Part shown: positions 51,698 to 60,698 of the stretch, in pieces | How the letters are laid out: every line of letters starts with the position of its first letter | Numbering within the stretch: the stretch's first letter is position 1 | Assembly (NCBI GenBank): GCA_049520515.1 | Contig: JBEKPS010000003.1 | Location: 325,532 to 389,531 of the forward strand | Length of the DNA stretch: 64,000 nt | Source: JAFAMS01 sp049520515 | Lineage (GTDB): Bacteria > Vulcanimicrobiota > Vulcanimicrobiia > Vulcanimicrobiales > Vulcanimicrobiaceae | Direction of reading: 5' to 3' | Program-made: the position numbers and the translations under genes | Notes under the pieces: generated by a model | The model's input: the letters and a program-made list of their open reading frames with translations, nothing else | Databases searched by the model: none | Told to the model about the DNA's origin: nothing

Positions 51698-52957
51698 CTA
51701 GATAGCGCCGTCTGTGCGAAGACGTTCGATGTCGGCGGACGTGTAGCCCAGCGTATTTAGGATTTCTTCAGTGTGCTCGCCCAGCAGCGGCGAACGCTTC
51801 ACGTCGGCCGGGGAGTCGGAAAGGTTGAGCGGATTGCCAACCGTGTAGAACTCGCCGCGCTGCGGATGATCGACTTTGACGATCATCTTGCGCTTGCGTA
51901 GCGACTCGTCTTCGAATAGCTCGCGCATGTCGAGGATGGGCCCGCACGGGACGTCGATCTCGTTGCACTTTTCGAGAATTTCGTACTTTGTGAACTGGCT
52001 CGTCCATTGTTCGATGGTCTTGAACATCTCATCGAGCTTGGGAAGACGCGCTTCGGGCGTCGCCCAGGCGGGATCTTGCGCGAGTTCGGGCTTGCCCATG
52101 GCCTTGCAAAGCGGCTCCCAAACCTGCGGCTGAATGATCATATAAACGTAATCGTTCATGCCGCCCGGTTTGCACTTGAGTGCGGCGCCGGGTTGGCCGC
52201 CACCCGAAGCGTTCCCCGAGCGCGGAACGACGCCGTTGAAGCTTTTATTCGGATATTCGCGCAGCGGTCCGTGCGCCAGACGTTGCTGATCGCGCATCTT
52301 GACGCGGCACAAATTCAGAACGGAATCTTGCATTGCGCAGACGACACGCTGTCCGCGCTTGGTGTGCACGTCGCGCTGATAGAGCGCCGCCAGAATCGCC
52401 GCAACCGTGTGAATTCCGGTTCCGGAATCGCCGATTTGCGCGCCGGTGCTCGTCGGCGGTCCTTCTTCCCAGCCGGTCGTGCTCATTGCGCCGCCCATTG
52501 CTTGTGCAACGGTTTCGTACGCTTTGGCATTCTCGTAGTTTCCGGGGCCGAAGCCTTTGATCGAGGCGTAGATCAAGCGTGGGTTCAGCTCTTGCATGCG
52601 CTCCCACGTGAAGCCCTGACGATCGAGCACGCCCGGACCGAAGTTCTCGACGATCACGTCGCATTCGCGCAGAAGTTGTTCGAAAATCTTCTTGCCTTCG
52701 GGATGCTTGGTGTTGAGCGTCACGCTGCGCTTGTTGCAGTTGAGCATCGTGAAGTACAAGCTGTCGACGTTGGGGATGTCGCGCAGCTGCCCACGCGTGA
52801 TGTCGCCGCGGCCCGGAAGCTCGACTTTGATCACGTCGGCGCCGAGCCACGCAAGAATCTGCGTCGCCGAAGGGCCGGCCTGCACGTGCGTCATATCGAG
52901 CACGCGCACGCCGTCGAGGGCTTTGCCGCTTTTCGCGGTGGTTGCTGTCGCCGTCAC
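51698..52957 (-). CDS. frc: Formyl-CoA:oxalate CoA-transferase
   Basis: 419 residues. Class III CoA-transferase that makes oxalyl-CoA from oxalate and formyl-CoA. Seen: LDGVRVLDMTHVQAGPSAT, LAWLGADVIKVELPGRGDIT, the catalytic Asp region GAQIGDSGTGIHTVA (about 173-186), MQDSVLNLCRVKMRDQQRL, typical of oxalate-specific members, and the flexible glycine loop NASGGGQPG (about 253). Its start overlaps the oxc stop by 4 bases and its stop lies 11 bases before the formate dehydrogenase start. Confidence 0.94.
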   Translation of the reverse strand: MTATATTAKSGKALDGVRVLDMTHVQAGPSATQILAWLGADVIKVELPGRGDITRGQLRDIPNVDSLYFTMLNCNKRSVTLNTKHPEGKKIFEQLLRECDVIVENFGPGVLDRQGFTWERMQELNPRLIYASIKGFGPGNYENAKAYETVAQAMGGAMSTTGWEEGPPTSTGAQIGDSGTGIHTVAAILAALYQRDVHTKRGQRVVCAMQDSVLNLCRVKMRDQQRLAHGPLREYPNKSFNGVVPRSGNASGGGQPGAALKCKPGGMNDYVYMIIQPQVWEPLCKAMGKPELAQDPAWATPEARLPKLDEMFKTIEQWTSQFTKYEILEKCNEIDVPCGPILDMRELFEDESLRKRKMIVKVDHPQRGEFYTVGNPLNLSDSPADVKRSPLLGEHTEEILNTLGYTSADIERLRTDGAI

Positions 52958-54675
52958 TTGTACATCGTCTGGTTTTCGGTCCCGGGCGCGTACGCGTCGG
53001 GGTCTAGCCAGACGTTGATGATCGCGCAGGTTCCTGAAGCGCGTGCGCGCTCGAGTGCCGGACGAATCTGTCCGGGCTCGCGCACTGCTTCGCCGTAGAT
53101 GCCCAGCATGTCGGCGAACTTCTCGAAATCGACTTCGCCGAGATAGTTACCGACGTCGCCGCGCTCCTTACCGTACTTCTGAATCTGTCCGCAGCGAATC
53201 TGATTCATATACATATTGTTACCGACGATTGCGATGTACGGAAGCCCAAATCGGATCGCGGTTTGAATATCGAAGCCGGTCATCGCAAACGAACCGTCGC
53301 CGAAAAGTGCGACGACTTCGCGTTTCGGCTGGGTGAGTTTGGCAGCCATCGCAAAACCGGTTCCCACGCCGAGCGTTCCGAGCGGACCTGGATCCATCCA
53401 GAGTCCCGGACCCTTTGGACGCACGACATTACCCGCGAAGGTTACGACGTCGCCGCCGTCGCCGACGAAGATCGAATTATCCGTGAGGAACTCGTCGATT
53501 TCATAGGCGAGACGGTACGGGTGAATCGGATTCGCGTCGCTCTTCAACTTCGGAAGGCGCGCTTCGACTGCGGCATCTTCCTTGGCGCGTAGATATTTCA
53601 CCCACTCGTTGCGGCCCGCAGCGCCGTTGTTATTGCGGCCCGATACCGCTTGCGTCACGGCCGCTAAGATCGCACCGACATCGCCGACGAGTCCGAGATT
53701 GATATCGCGGTTACGTCCGACTGTCGTGTACGACATATCGATTTGCACGACCGTTGACGACTTGAGGCTCTTGCCGTAACGCAGACGGAAATCAAACGGC
53801 GTTCCGACGACGATCGTGACGTCGGCTTCGGCGAACGCGTCGCGGCGCGTGAGCTGAAAGTTCAGCGGATGATCGGGGGGCAGCGTTCCGCGGCCGGCGC
53901 CGTTCATGTACGCTGGGATGTTCAGCTTTTCGACGAACGCGCGCGCCGCATCCGTGCCGCGGCAGGTCCAGACCTGTTGTCCCAGCAGCACGCACGGTTT
54001 CTTGGCGCTTACGATGATATCGGCAAGCTTCTCGATGTCGGCCGGATCGCCGATGCTATGCGTCGAGGCGCGATACTCGCCGGCTTTTGGGAGCACGGCT
54101 TTGGATGGATCGATTTTCAGATCGAGAACGTCGCGCGGGATCTCCAGATACGACGGACCATAGGCGCCATTGAAGCTCTCGCGCGCGGCCATCGCCACGA
54201 AGTCGGCGATTCGGTCCGTGGTCGGAACAGACGTCGCGAATTTCGTGATAGGTCGCATCAAGTCGACGTGGGCGAGATTTTGCAAGCCGCCCATCATGTG
54301 TTGTGAGAGCGCGGATTGCCCGCCGATCAACAGCATCGGGCTTTCGGCGCGAAACGCGTTTGCAACGCCGGTCGTGGCGTTCGTTGTGCCGGGGCCCGCA
54401 GTAACGACGGCACATCCCATTTTGCCGGTCATGCGTGCGTAACCATCGGCGGCGTGTGCTGCGACTTGTTCGTGACGAACATCGATGATCTTGATACCTT
54501 CATCGATGCAGCCGTCGTAGATGTCGATGATGTGGCCGCCGCAGAGCGTGAAGATCGCATCGACGCCTTCGGCTTTGAGCGCCTTGGCGACGAGATGACC
54601 GCCGGACGTCTTTTGCTCGGGCGGGTCGACGGAAAGGTTCGGTAACTCTTTGCCGGCCGGAATCGTTTGCGCCAT
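52954..54675 (-). CDS. oxc: Oxalyl-CoA decarboxylase
   Basis: 573 residues. Thiamine diphosphate enzyme: oxalyl-CoA to formyl-CoA plus CO2. The three domains are present: an N-terminal PYR domain with GGHIIDIYDG and the activating Glu in VRHEQVAAHAADGYARMTGK, a central nucleotide-binding domain, and the PP domain with the ThDP motif GDGSFAMTGFDIQTAIRFGL ... NNMYMNQ. The segments MMGGLQNLAHVDL and YGPSYLEIPRDVLD are typical of Oxc. Length (568 in Oxalobacter) matches. It lies 8 bases after the gntR stop. Confidence 0.94.
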   Translation of the reverse strand: MAQTIPAGKELPNLSVDPPEQKTSGGHLVAKALKAEGVDAIFTLCGGHIIDIYDGCIDEGIKIIDVRHEQVAAHAADGYARMTGKMGCAVVTAGPGTTNATTGVANAFRAESPMLLIGGQSALSQHMMGGLQNLAHVDLMRPITKFATSVPTTDRIADFVAMAARESFNGAYGPSYLEIPRDVLDLKIDPSKAVLPKAGEYRASTHSIGDPADIEKLADIIVSAKKPCVLLGQQVWTCRGTDAARAFVEKLNIPAYMNGAGRGTLPPDHPLNFQLTRRDAFAEADVTIVVGTPFDFRLRYGKSLKSSTVVQIDMSYTTVGRNRDINLGLVGDVGAILAAVTQAVSGRNNNGAAGRNEWVKYLRAKEDAAVEARLPKLKSDANPIHPYRLAYEIDEFLTDNSIFVGDGGDVVTFAGNVVRPKGPGLWMDPGPLGTLGVGTGFAMAAKLTQPKREVVALFGDGSFAMTGFDIQTAIRFGLPYIAIVGNNMYMNQIRCGQIQKYGKERGDVGNYLGEVDFEKFADMLGIYGEAVREPGQIRPALERARASGTCAIINVWLDPDAYAPGTENQTMYK

Positions 54676-54683
54676 GATCTCTC

Positions 54684-55373
54684 CTAGAGGTCGGTCGTGT
54701 ACTGCGTCACGTGCGCAGCCAAATTCAATGCGTGATCGCGGACGAGCCGTTCTGCGAGATCGGCGTCACGCGCTTCGAGGGCCTCGATGATGTGCATGTG
54801 GTCGACGATCGATTTCTCGAACCGGCGGTTCTCACCGATCGCGCGGTGACGGATCGAACGGACATGGATCAAGATCCCTTCGGCCGTTCGGGCGAGCTGC
54901 GCGCAATGCGAAAGCTCGAGGATGCGTTGATGGAATTGCAGGTTCGCGTCCGAGTATTCGTCGAGCTTCGCGGCCAGACGCCCGCCTTCGAACGTCGCAA
55001 AGATGTCGCGGAGCGATTTGATCTCTATATCCGATGCGTTCGTCGTGATGAGCCGCGCGGCCATGCTCTCGAGCGCGGCCCAAACCGTAATGACCTCGAC
55101 TAGCTCGGCGCGATTTTTGCGGACGATGAAGTAGCCGCGGCGCGGCAGGTTTTGTACGAGGCCCTCATGCTCGAGGCGAGCGAGCGCTTCGCGGATCGGC
55201 GTCCGGCTGACACCAAGCTTGGCGGCGAGCCGCCGTTCGTCGAGCCGCAGCGCTGCGGGCGGAGCCTCATAAATATTGGTAGCGAGGATCGCGGCGCGCA
55301 ACGCCTCATAGGCGCGGCGACGGAAGCTCGCGTCGGATTCGATCGGCTCGAGTGGCAGAACGGACACAGGCAC
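54684..55373 (-). CDS. GntR/FadR-family transcriptional regulator (FCD domain)
   Basis: 229 residues from GTG 55373 (a second GTG is two codons on). The N-terminal winged helix has LDERRLAAKLGVSRTPIREA, then LARLEHEGLVQNLPRRGYFIV (about 42-82). The C-terminal all-helical FCD domain carries likely metal/acid ligands (Asp-Ala-Asn-x-x-FHQRILELSH, and DHMHIIEALEARDADLAERL). Such regulators sense small carboxylates; here oxalate, oxalyl-CoA or formate is a reasonable guess. It heads the oxc-frc-fdh genes, so it likely controls them and itself. Confidence 0.88.
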   Translation of the reverse strand: MPVSVLPLEPIESDASFRRRAYEALRAAILATNIYEAPPAALRLDERRLAAKLGVSRTPIREALARLEHEGLVQNLPRRGYFIVRKNRAELVEVITVWAALESMAARLITTNASDIEIKSLRDIFATFEGGRLAAKLDEYSDANLQFHQRILELSHCAQLARTAEGILIHVRSIRHRAIGENRRFEKSIVDHMHIIEALEARDADLAERLVRDHALNLAAHVTQYTTDL

Positions 55374-55383
55374 CCTGGAATAC

Positions 55384-55391
55384 GGTATACC
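55384..55391. promoter_or_regulatory. GGTATACC palindrome upstream of gntR, candidate operator
   Basis: A perfect 8-base palindrome (within CTGGTATACCGTA on the minus strand) lies 11 bases before the gntR GTG start. FCD-type GntR regulators commonly bind short palindromes centred on GTATAC, so autoregulation is plausible. Only one copy was seen here. Confidence 0.4.
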
Positions 55392-55412
55392 AGGAAGGTT
55401 TCCTGCGGAGTT

Positions 55413-56774
55413 TTAGCCCTTGAGATTGACCGCCGCGTAGCCCTCACGAGCCGGGACTTTCTGAGAACTGATGATCTTATGCGCCGCCTCGGCGTCGGGA
55501 CTTGAGCACGGACCGGCCGCAAAGTCACCGCCGACCCGGTCGTGGATTGAGAAAAACTCGCCGGGGCCGGGCCGCTTGCTTTTTGGAAGCAGAATCCCGG
55601 CGTAGGTTTCCTGGATGGCTTCGTGGTCGCAGGCGCGCCAGTACGAATCTTGTCTCTTACCGGCGTCGTAATGATGGCCTTCGAACGCCTCGATGAGCTT
55701 TTCGGTGTCCGTCGTACCCGCTGCATTCAAACGGTCGACGATCTGCTCCCCGGCAATGAAGCCGAGGTATTGACGCCAGTTCGGCGGGAAGTCCTTCGCA
55801 CGCGGCTTGATCTGATCCCAAATATATTTGGTGCGCGTGCCGCCGGCATCCGGGCCCCAGATATAGCCCCACAACGATCCCGCGATCTCGTCGGTCGGCA
55901 TGCCGACGGCAACCTCGTTGCCGCACAGAATGCCGCCGACTTTCATTTTCTTATGTAAGCCTTGACGAACGAATGCTGTGACCGAATTCTGCGTGTCCGG
56001 TCCGTAGTTGCAGAAAACCATGACGTCAGCCTCGGTATTGCTGGCTTTCGTCATATACGAGGAATATTCGGTCGCGCCGAGCGGATGGAGATCTTCGCCC
56101 ATGACTTGCCCGCCGTGCGCCAAAAGAATCTTCTTGAAGCGGTCGCGTCCGTCGGTTCCGAACGCGTAATCGGCAACGATGAAATACCACTTCTTGCCAA
56201 GCTTTAGGAGTGATGGGCACGTAGCGTTCGCGAGCATCTGCAGCGAGGCCGTCGTGCGGAAGCAGACGCGATTGACTTTCGGTCCGGTGATATTCGTGTC
56301 GTGCGAGCCGATGCAGAGAAACAAAACACCCGCCTCCTCGGCCGTCGCGGAGTCTGCGAGTGACACGGCGGAGGAAACCCCTCCGCACAGGAGATCAACC
56401 TTTTCCTGCGCGACGAGGCGCTTACACTCGTTTACGCCCGTGGCCGGCTTGGAGACGTCGTCGCCCTTGACGATCACATACTTGATGCGATTGTTTTTTT
56501 TCATCGCGATCTCGAAGGCGGCATCCAAGCCCGTATACTGTGACATTCCGGCGGCTGCGTAAACGCCGGAAAAGCTATCGACCTGGCCGATTTTTATCGT
56601 CGCGCCGCCTCCGGCTGCGATAACCTCTCTCGGGGGCGGAAGCGGCGCCGCACCGATTGGACGCGTCTCGAGAAGCGGGAAGCCAAGAGTCGTAGCCCCC
56701 GCAATTCCGAGTGCGCCGGTCCGGCGAAGAAATTCGGTTCGCGAAACGTCAGTCTGTCGTCGGAAATCGGGCAT
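55413..56774 (-). CDS. Branched-chain amino acid/amide-type ABC substrate-binding protein
   Basis: 453 residues; ATG 56774 has AAGG 8 bases upstream. The N-terminus VSRTEFLRRTGALGIAGATT resembles a Tat signal, but the twin arginine reads SRT, so Tat export is uncertain. The body is a Peripla_BP_6 protein: IKIGQVDSFSGVYAAAGMSQ, GVNECKRLVAQEKVDLLCGG, FRTTASLQMLANATCPSLL, and VVADYAFGTDGRDRF-like segment. Related to UrtA/AmiC/LivJ receptors. It precedes gntR and the oxalate genes; no permease is adjacent, so it may share one of the two Liv systems in this window. Confidence 0.85.
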   Translation of the reverse strand: MPDFRRQTDVSRTEFLRRTGALGIAGATTLGFPLLETRPIGAAPLPPPREVIAAGGGATIKIGQVDSFSGVYAAAGMSQYTGLDAAFEIAMKKNNRIKYVIVKGDDVSKPATGVNECKRLVAQEKVDLLCGGVSSAVSLADSATAEEAGVLFLCIGSHDTNITGPKVNRVCFRTTASLQMLANATCPSLLKLGKKWYFIVADYAFGTDGRDRFKKILLAHGGQVMGEDLHPLGATEYSSYMTKASNTEADVMVFCNYGPDTQNSVTAFVRQGLHKKMKVGGILCGNEVAVGMPTDEIAGSLWGYIWGPDAGGTRTKYIWDQIKPRAKDFPPNWRQYLGFIAGEQIVDRLNAAGTTDTEKLIEAFEGHHYDAGKRQDSYWRACDHEAIQETYAGILLPKSKRPGPGEFFSIHDRVGGDFAAGPCSSPDAEAAHKIISSQKVPAREGYAAVNLKG

Positions 56775-56880
56775 GCGAAAAACCTTTCTCGGTGGAACGC
56801 TCTTCAAAAATCCGCGTGCCGAGCGAAAGCTCCTCCCAACGAGACGTTTTCATACGGATGGAGAAGGTTCAGAAATCATC

Positions 56881-57873
56881 ATGACCGCGTCGCAAGAAGA
56901 ACGGGGAGAGCCTAAGGTCGTCCTTCTCGTGCGATTGCTCAACGCGATCGACGAAGGCCGGCACTCGTTCGCGGATCTGAAGCAGCGCATCGCAGACGGT
57001 AAACCTCCCAGCACGCGGACGCTGCGGCGGTATCTCTCCATTCTGGCCGACGCCGGATTCCCGTGGTATTTTGACCGGCGTCTTGGGACATACCGGTTCA
57101 GCGAAGGCTACAGCCTCAAGCGGCTCAACCTGTCATCGCGCGAGCTGTTCGGTCTCGTCACGCTCAAACGTCTGGGAGCCTCACTGGGCGGCACGCTCGC
57201 GAGCGCCATCGACGATGCCGCGTCGAAGCTCGTCGATATCGCAGATGCACGCGGCGCGATTCAACTCCAGGCGGGCTCGTCGCTCGCGCTGCGCATCGAT
57301 CAAGTCGTGTTGGAGCCGGAAGCCGAGCGAATTTTCGAAACGTTGCGCGAGGCGGAGATCGCGCGGCGGCGCGTGTCGTTCAAGTACGTTGATAAAAAGG
57401 GCGCTCGCACCGAGCGTAACGTCGATCCGTATGGATTCATCGTATCGAGCGGGCGCGTCTATTTGGTCGGCTACGATCACGCACGTACCGACATGCGCGT
57501 ATTCGCGGTCGACAATGTCGGCGCACCGAGGATTCTGCCGAATCGTTTCGAGCGACCGGCCGATTTCGATTTGAATGCGTTCGGCGCTCATTCGCTTTCG
57601 GGCGTGCATCATTCATCACAGCCGACCGAAGTAACGGTTCGATTTTCACCGATCGTCGCGAAAGCTGCGCGGCGCGCACGCGTCGCACCGCAAGCCAGGT
57701 TCGTCGAGCACGGCGACGGATCGCTCGACGTCGTTTACGCGGTTGCCGATCCGCTCGAGATCGTGCGATGGTCGCTCGGCTGGGGCGGCGAAGCCGAGGT
57801 GACCGCACCGGATTCCGCGCGCGCATCAGCGCGCGAGATGATCGAACAGATAGCAAGGCAGTACACACGTTGA
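56881..57873 (+). CDS. WYL-domain transcriptional regulator
   Basis: 330 residues from ATG 56881. An N-terminal winged helix (VVLLVRLLNAIDEGRHSFAD, STRTLRRYLSILADAGFPWY) precedes a WYL domain (about 165-245; RRRVSFKYVDKKGARTERNV, DPYGFIVSSGRVYLVGY) and a WCX extension ending FVEHGDGSLDVVYAVADPLE. WYL regulators respond to ligands or nucleic acids in stress and defence settings. It is translationally coupled (TTGA) to the secreted protein gene downstream and divergent from the binding-protein gene. Confidence 0.87.
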   Translation: MTASQEERGEPKVVLLVRLLNAIDEGRHSFADLKQRIADGKPPSTRTLRRYLSILADAGFPWYFDRRLGTYRFSEGYSLKRLNLSSRELFGLVTLKRLGASLGGTLASAIDDAASKLVDIADARGAIQLQAGSSLALRIDQVVLEPEAERIFETLREAEIARRRVSFKYVDKKGARTERNVDPYGFIVSSGRVYLVGYDHARTDMRVFAVDNVGAPRILPNRFERPADFDLNAFGAHSLSGVHHSSQPTEVTVRFSPIVAKAARRARVAPQARFVEHGDGSLDVVYAVADPLEIVRWSLGWGGEAEVTAPDSARASAREMIEQIARQYTR

Positions 57874-58385
57874 AAATCTCTCGACTGGCGATGGCGCTGA
57901 GCGCAGCTCTATTTGCGCTGCTCCCACCGTTATGCGCAAACGCCGACATTCCGCAAGGCGAACCGGTTGCCGGGATACGCTGCGACAAGATGGAGGGCAC
58001 GGCGTACCACATTCACTCGCATCTCGCGATCAACGATCACGGACGTGCGTTGCCTGTTCCTGATTCGATCGGGCGCCCGATTTTCGGCCAGTGCTTCTAC
58101 TGGCTGCACACGCATACGCCCGACGGAATCATTCACATCGAGTCACCGGTCGTACGAACGTTTACGCTCGGGCAGTTCTTTGCCGTGTGGGGCGAGCCGC
58201 TCTCGCGCACGCGTGCATCTGATGCCAGGTTGCATGCGGGCGAGAAGATGACGGTGTGGCTGAACGGTAGCCGGTATGCCGGCGATCCGCGCACGATCCC
58301 GCTCGCGCAACACACGGACATCACGATCGACGTCGGGGCGCCCGCTTCGAAGCCCGCTCCGTTTACGGAGTGGAACGGGCAGTAA
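57870..58385 (+). CDS. Secreted His-rich protein of unknown function
   Basis: 171 residues from TTG 57870, overlapping the WYL stop. The signal peptide is LKISRLAMALSAALFALLPP...ANA. The mature part repeats short His clusters: YHIHSHLAINDHG (about 44-56), FYWLHTHTPDGIIHIESP (about 77-94) and TLGQFFAVWGEPLS. A beta-rich fold with surface His is likely and could bind metal. Similar uncharacterised secreted proteins with the HIHSHL/WLHTH pattern are widespread, to my recollection. No enzymatic motif is recognised. Confidence 0.7.
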   Translation: MKISRLAMALSAALFALLPPLCANADIPQGEPVAGIRCDKMEGTAYHIHSHLAINDHGRALPVPDSIGRPIFGQCFYWLHTHTPDGIIHIESPVVRTFTLGQFFAVWGEPLSRTRASDARLHAGEKMTVWLNGSRYAGDPRTIPLAQHTDITIDVGAPASKPAPFTEWNGQ

Positions 58386-58388
58386 GCG

Positions 58389-58410
58389 ATCCCTCGACTT
58401 CGCTCGGGAT
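58389..58410. terminator. Imperfect hairpin between convergent genes
   Basis: ATCCC at 58389-58393 pairs with GGGAT at 58406-58410 around CTCGACTTCGCTC. It sits between two converging stops (58385 and 58421) and could act as a bidirectional terminator. No poly-T tract is obvious. The sequence resembles interspersed hairpins seen in many environmental genomes. Confidence 0.35.
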
Positions 58411-58420
58411 GACATAGCGG

Positions 58421-59128
58421 TTATGCGCCTCCGAGATAGGCGGCCGTCACGTCAGCGCGCTCGAGCAATTCTTTACCCGTTCCTTCGAGCGCGACGCTGC
58501 CGCGCTCGAGAACGTAGGCGCGGTCGGCGAGCGCAAGTGCAGCGCGCGCGTTTTGTTCGACCAGCAAAATCGATGCGCCGCGCGCGCGTTCTTCACGAAC
58601 GATTGCGAAAATCTCGGCGACCAGCTTGGGTGCGAGGCCCATCGATGGTTCGTCGAGCAGCAGCGCGCGCGGATGCGACACCAGTGCACGCGCGATTGCG
58701 AGCATCTGTTGCTCGCCGCCTGAGAGCGACCCAGCCGGCACGTGCCGGCGTGTGCCGAGAATGGGAAAGCGCTCGAACATTGCATTGATGTCGGCGCGCA
58801 CGCTCGAGTCGCGCCGGATTCCCGCAGCGACCAGAAGATTTTCTTCGACCGTCAAGTGCGCGAGCATCCGTCGCCCTTCAGGAACATGCGCCAATCCACG
58901 CCGCACGATCGCATGGGTGCTCATCGCGGTGACATCCTTGCCATCGAATCGAACGCTGCCGGCGCGCTTCGGGACGATTGCCGAGATCGTTCGTAAGAGC
59001 GTCGTCTTTCCCGCACCGTTTGCGCCGACGATCGCACAGAGCGTCCCCTCCTCGAGCGCAAGCGAGATGCCGTGCAATACTTCGATCTTACCGTAGCCGG
59101 CGACAAGGCGTTCGACTTCGAGCAGCAT
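58421..59128 (-). CDS. Branched-chain amino acid-type ABC transporter ATPase (LivF-like), second system
   Basis: 235 residues. Walker A GANGAGKTTLLR (about 35) is intact, unlike the first LivF at 32328. Signature LSGGEQQMLAIARAL, Walker B ALLLDEPSMGLAPKLV, and LLVEQNARAAL. The last gene of a compact livK-H-M-G-F operon; overlaps livG by one base. Confidence 0.93.
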   Translation of the reverse strand: MLLEVERLVAGYGKIEVLHGISLALEEGTLCAIVGANGAGKTTLLRTISAIVPKRAGSVRFDGKDVTAMSTHAIVRRGLAHVPEGRRMLAHLTVEENLLVAAGIRRDSSVRADINAMFERFPILGTRRHVPAGSLSGGEQQMLAIARALVSHPRALLLDEPSMGLAPKLVAEIFAIVREERARGASILLVEQNARAALALADRAYVLERGSVALEGTGKELLERADVTAAYLGGA

Positions 59129-59835
59129 TAGACTGCGACTCCGAGATAGGCTTCTATGACTGCGGGGTCGCGCGCGACCTCGTCCGGCGTCCCCTCGGCC
59201 AGCACCGTTCCGAAATTGAGAACGGTAACACGGTCGCAGACCTTGCGAACGAGACCAACGTCGTGCTCGATCAGCAGCACGGCGATTCCATCCTCTGCAA
59301 TCGACCGAATCAGCGCGGCGAGCGCGAGCGTTTCGCTCGGGTTCATGCCGGCCGCAGGCTCGTCGAGCATCAGGATCGCGGGCGCAGATGCGAGCGCGCG
59401 TGCGATTTCGAGACGACGCTGATCACCGTAGGCGAGTGACGAAGCCGTCGCGCTCAAATCGGCGTTCTGCATGCCGGCGCGCTGGAGCAGCGCGAACATG
59501 GCATTCGTATCCAGATCGCTACGACGGATCGCACCGGCGCGTAGATTTTCCCGGACATCGAGCGCACCAAACAACCGAATGTTCTGATACGTGCGTGCGA
59601 TGCCGCTGCGTGCGATTTGATAGGGACGCTTTCCGTCGAGGCGCACGTCGCCCACGTTGATGATGCCGCCGGCAAGCGGAACGATTCCGGTCGTCGCATT
59701 GACGAGCGTCGTCTTTCCCGCACCGTTCGGCCCGATCAATCCGACGACTGATCCGGGCTCGATGCGCAACGACACGCCCGCGAGTGCGTCGACCCCGCCG
59801 AAGCGGACGCGAACGTTTTCGAGTGCGAGCGCCAT
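59128..59835 (-). CDS. Branched-chain amino acid-type ABC transporter ATPase (LivG-like), second system
   Basis: 235 residues. Walker A GPNGAGKTTLVN, LAYGDQRRLEIARAL signature (Y replaces the usual S in the first position, as is common in LivG), Walker B ILMLDEPAAGMNPSE and H-loop LLIEHDVGLVRKV. Pairs with the LivF encoded downstream to drive import through LivHM. Confidence 0.93.
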   Translation of the reverse strand: MALALENVRVRFGGVDALAGVSLRIEPGSVVGLIGPNGAGKTTLVNATTGIVPLAGGIINVGDVRLDGKRPYQIARSGIARTYQNIRLFGALDVRENLRAGAIRRSDLDTNAMFALLQRAGMQNADLSATASSLAYGDQRRLEIARALASAPAILMLDEPAAGMNPSETLALAALIRSIAEDGIAVLLIEHDVGLVRKVCDRVTVLNFGTVLAEGTPDEVARDPAVIEAYLGVAV

Positions 59836-60698
59836 TAGGCGTTGCCGATCTGCGCAGCCGGTTTCTTACGCAATCCGCGCCAGATCGCCGCGATTCCGCC
59901 CGGTGCGAACACGATGACGAGCAAGAGGACGGCGCCGCTAAGCACCTCGCGAAAATCTTGGAGAAACCGAAATGCTTCGGGCAAAATCGTCATTACCGCA
60001 GCGCCGAGAACAGCGCCGAGCGGCGACGTGACGCCGCCGATCACGCAATAGACGAGGATCTGTTCCATGCGGCCGAACGCAAAGTCTGAGGGCGTCAGGA
60101 AAAAATTCGTGAACGCGTAGAGTATGCCCGCGCAGCCTGCGATCGCGCCCGCGCACGCCAGCGTCACGACGCGAACGCGACCAGTGTCGACGCCGACGCC
60201 GCCTGCCGCAGCTTCGTCTTCGCGCGTAATCGCTTGCGCGAGCGCAAAGCGTGAGTTTCTGACGGCGTAGAGAATTATTCCGATCGCGACGAGCGTCGCG
60301 TAGATCCATGGTGTAGAGAGCAAGGGCGGGATTCCGTTGAGTCCGTCGCCGCCGCCGGTGATCTGCACGTTGTATGCGACGATCCGCACGATCTCGCCGA
60401 AACCGATCGTTGCGATCGCAAGATAGACACCGCGTAGACGCTCGACGGGCAGCGCGAGCAACGCTCCAACCACGGCGGATGCCGCGACTGCAACCGGCGC
60501 CGCGAGGGCGAGCGGCCAACCGAACGTCACGACCGCGATTGCCGAGATGTACGCGCCGATTCCCATGAAAGCAGACTGTGCGAGCGCGAGCTGTCCCGCC
60601 CGCAAACAGATGGAAAGCGATAGCGCGAGTATTGCGTTGATCCCGATTTGATCGACGAGCGTGTGATACCGCGCGAAGAGCGCGAGCAGCTCGTGCAC
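59835..60698 (-). CDS. Branched-chain amino acid-type ABC transporter permease (LivM-like), second system
   Basis: 287 residues from GTG 60698, 2 bases before the livH stop. About 8 helices; LALSLSICLRAGQLALAQSA, FMGIGAYISAI, GVYLAIATIGFGEIVRIVAY, the coupling region FALAQAITREDEAAAGGVGV and a final IVFAPGGIAAIWR. Shorter than the LivM of the first system, which carries an extra cytoplasmic tail. Confidence 0.92.
   Translation of the reverse strand: MHELLALFARYHTLVDQIGINAILALSLSICLRAGQLALAQSAFMGIGAYISAIAVVTFGWPLALAAPVAVAASAVVGALLALPVERLRGVYLAIATIGFGEIVRIVAYNVQITGGGDGLNGIPPLLSTPWIYATLVAIGIILYAVRNSRFALAQAITREDEAAAGGVGVDTGRVRVVTLACAGAIAGCAGILYAFTNFFLTPSDFAFGRMEQILVYCVIGGVTSPLGAVLGAAVMTILPEAFRFLQDFREVLSGAVLLLVIVFAPGGIAAIWRGLRKKPAAQIGNA

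Noticed and set aside
52007..53098. 363-codon open frame on the plus strand opposite frc and the end of oxc
   Set aside because: Antisense to two well-recognised genes and shows no family motifs.
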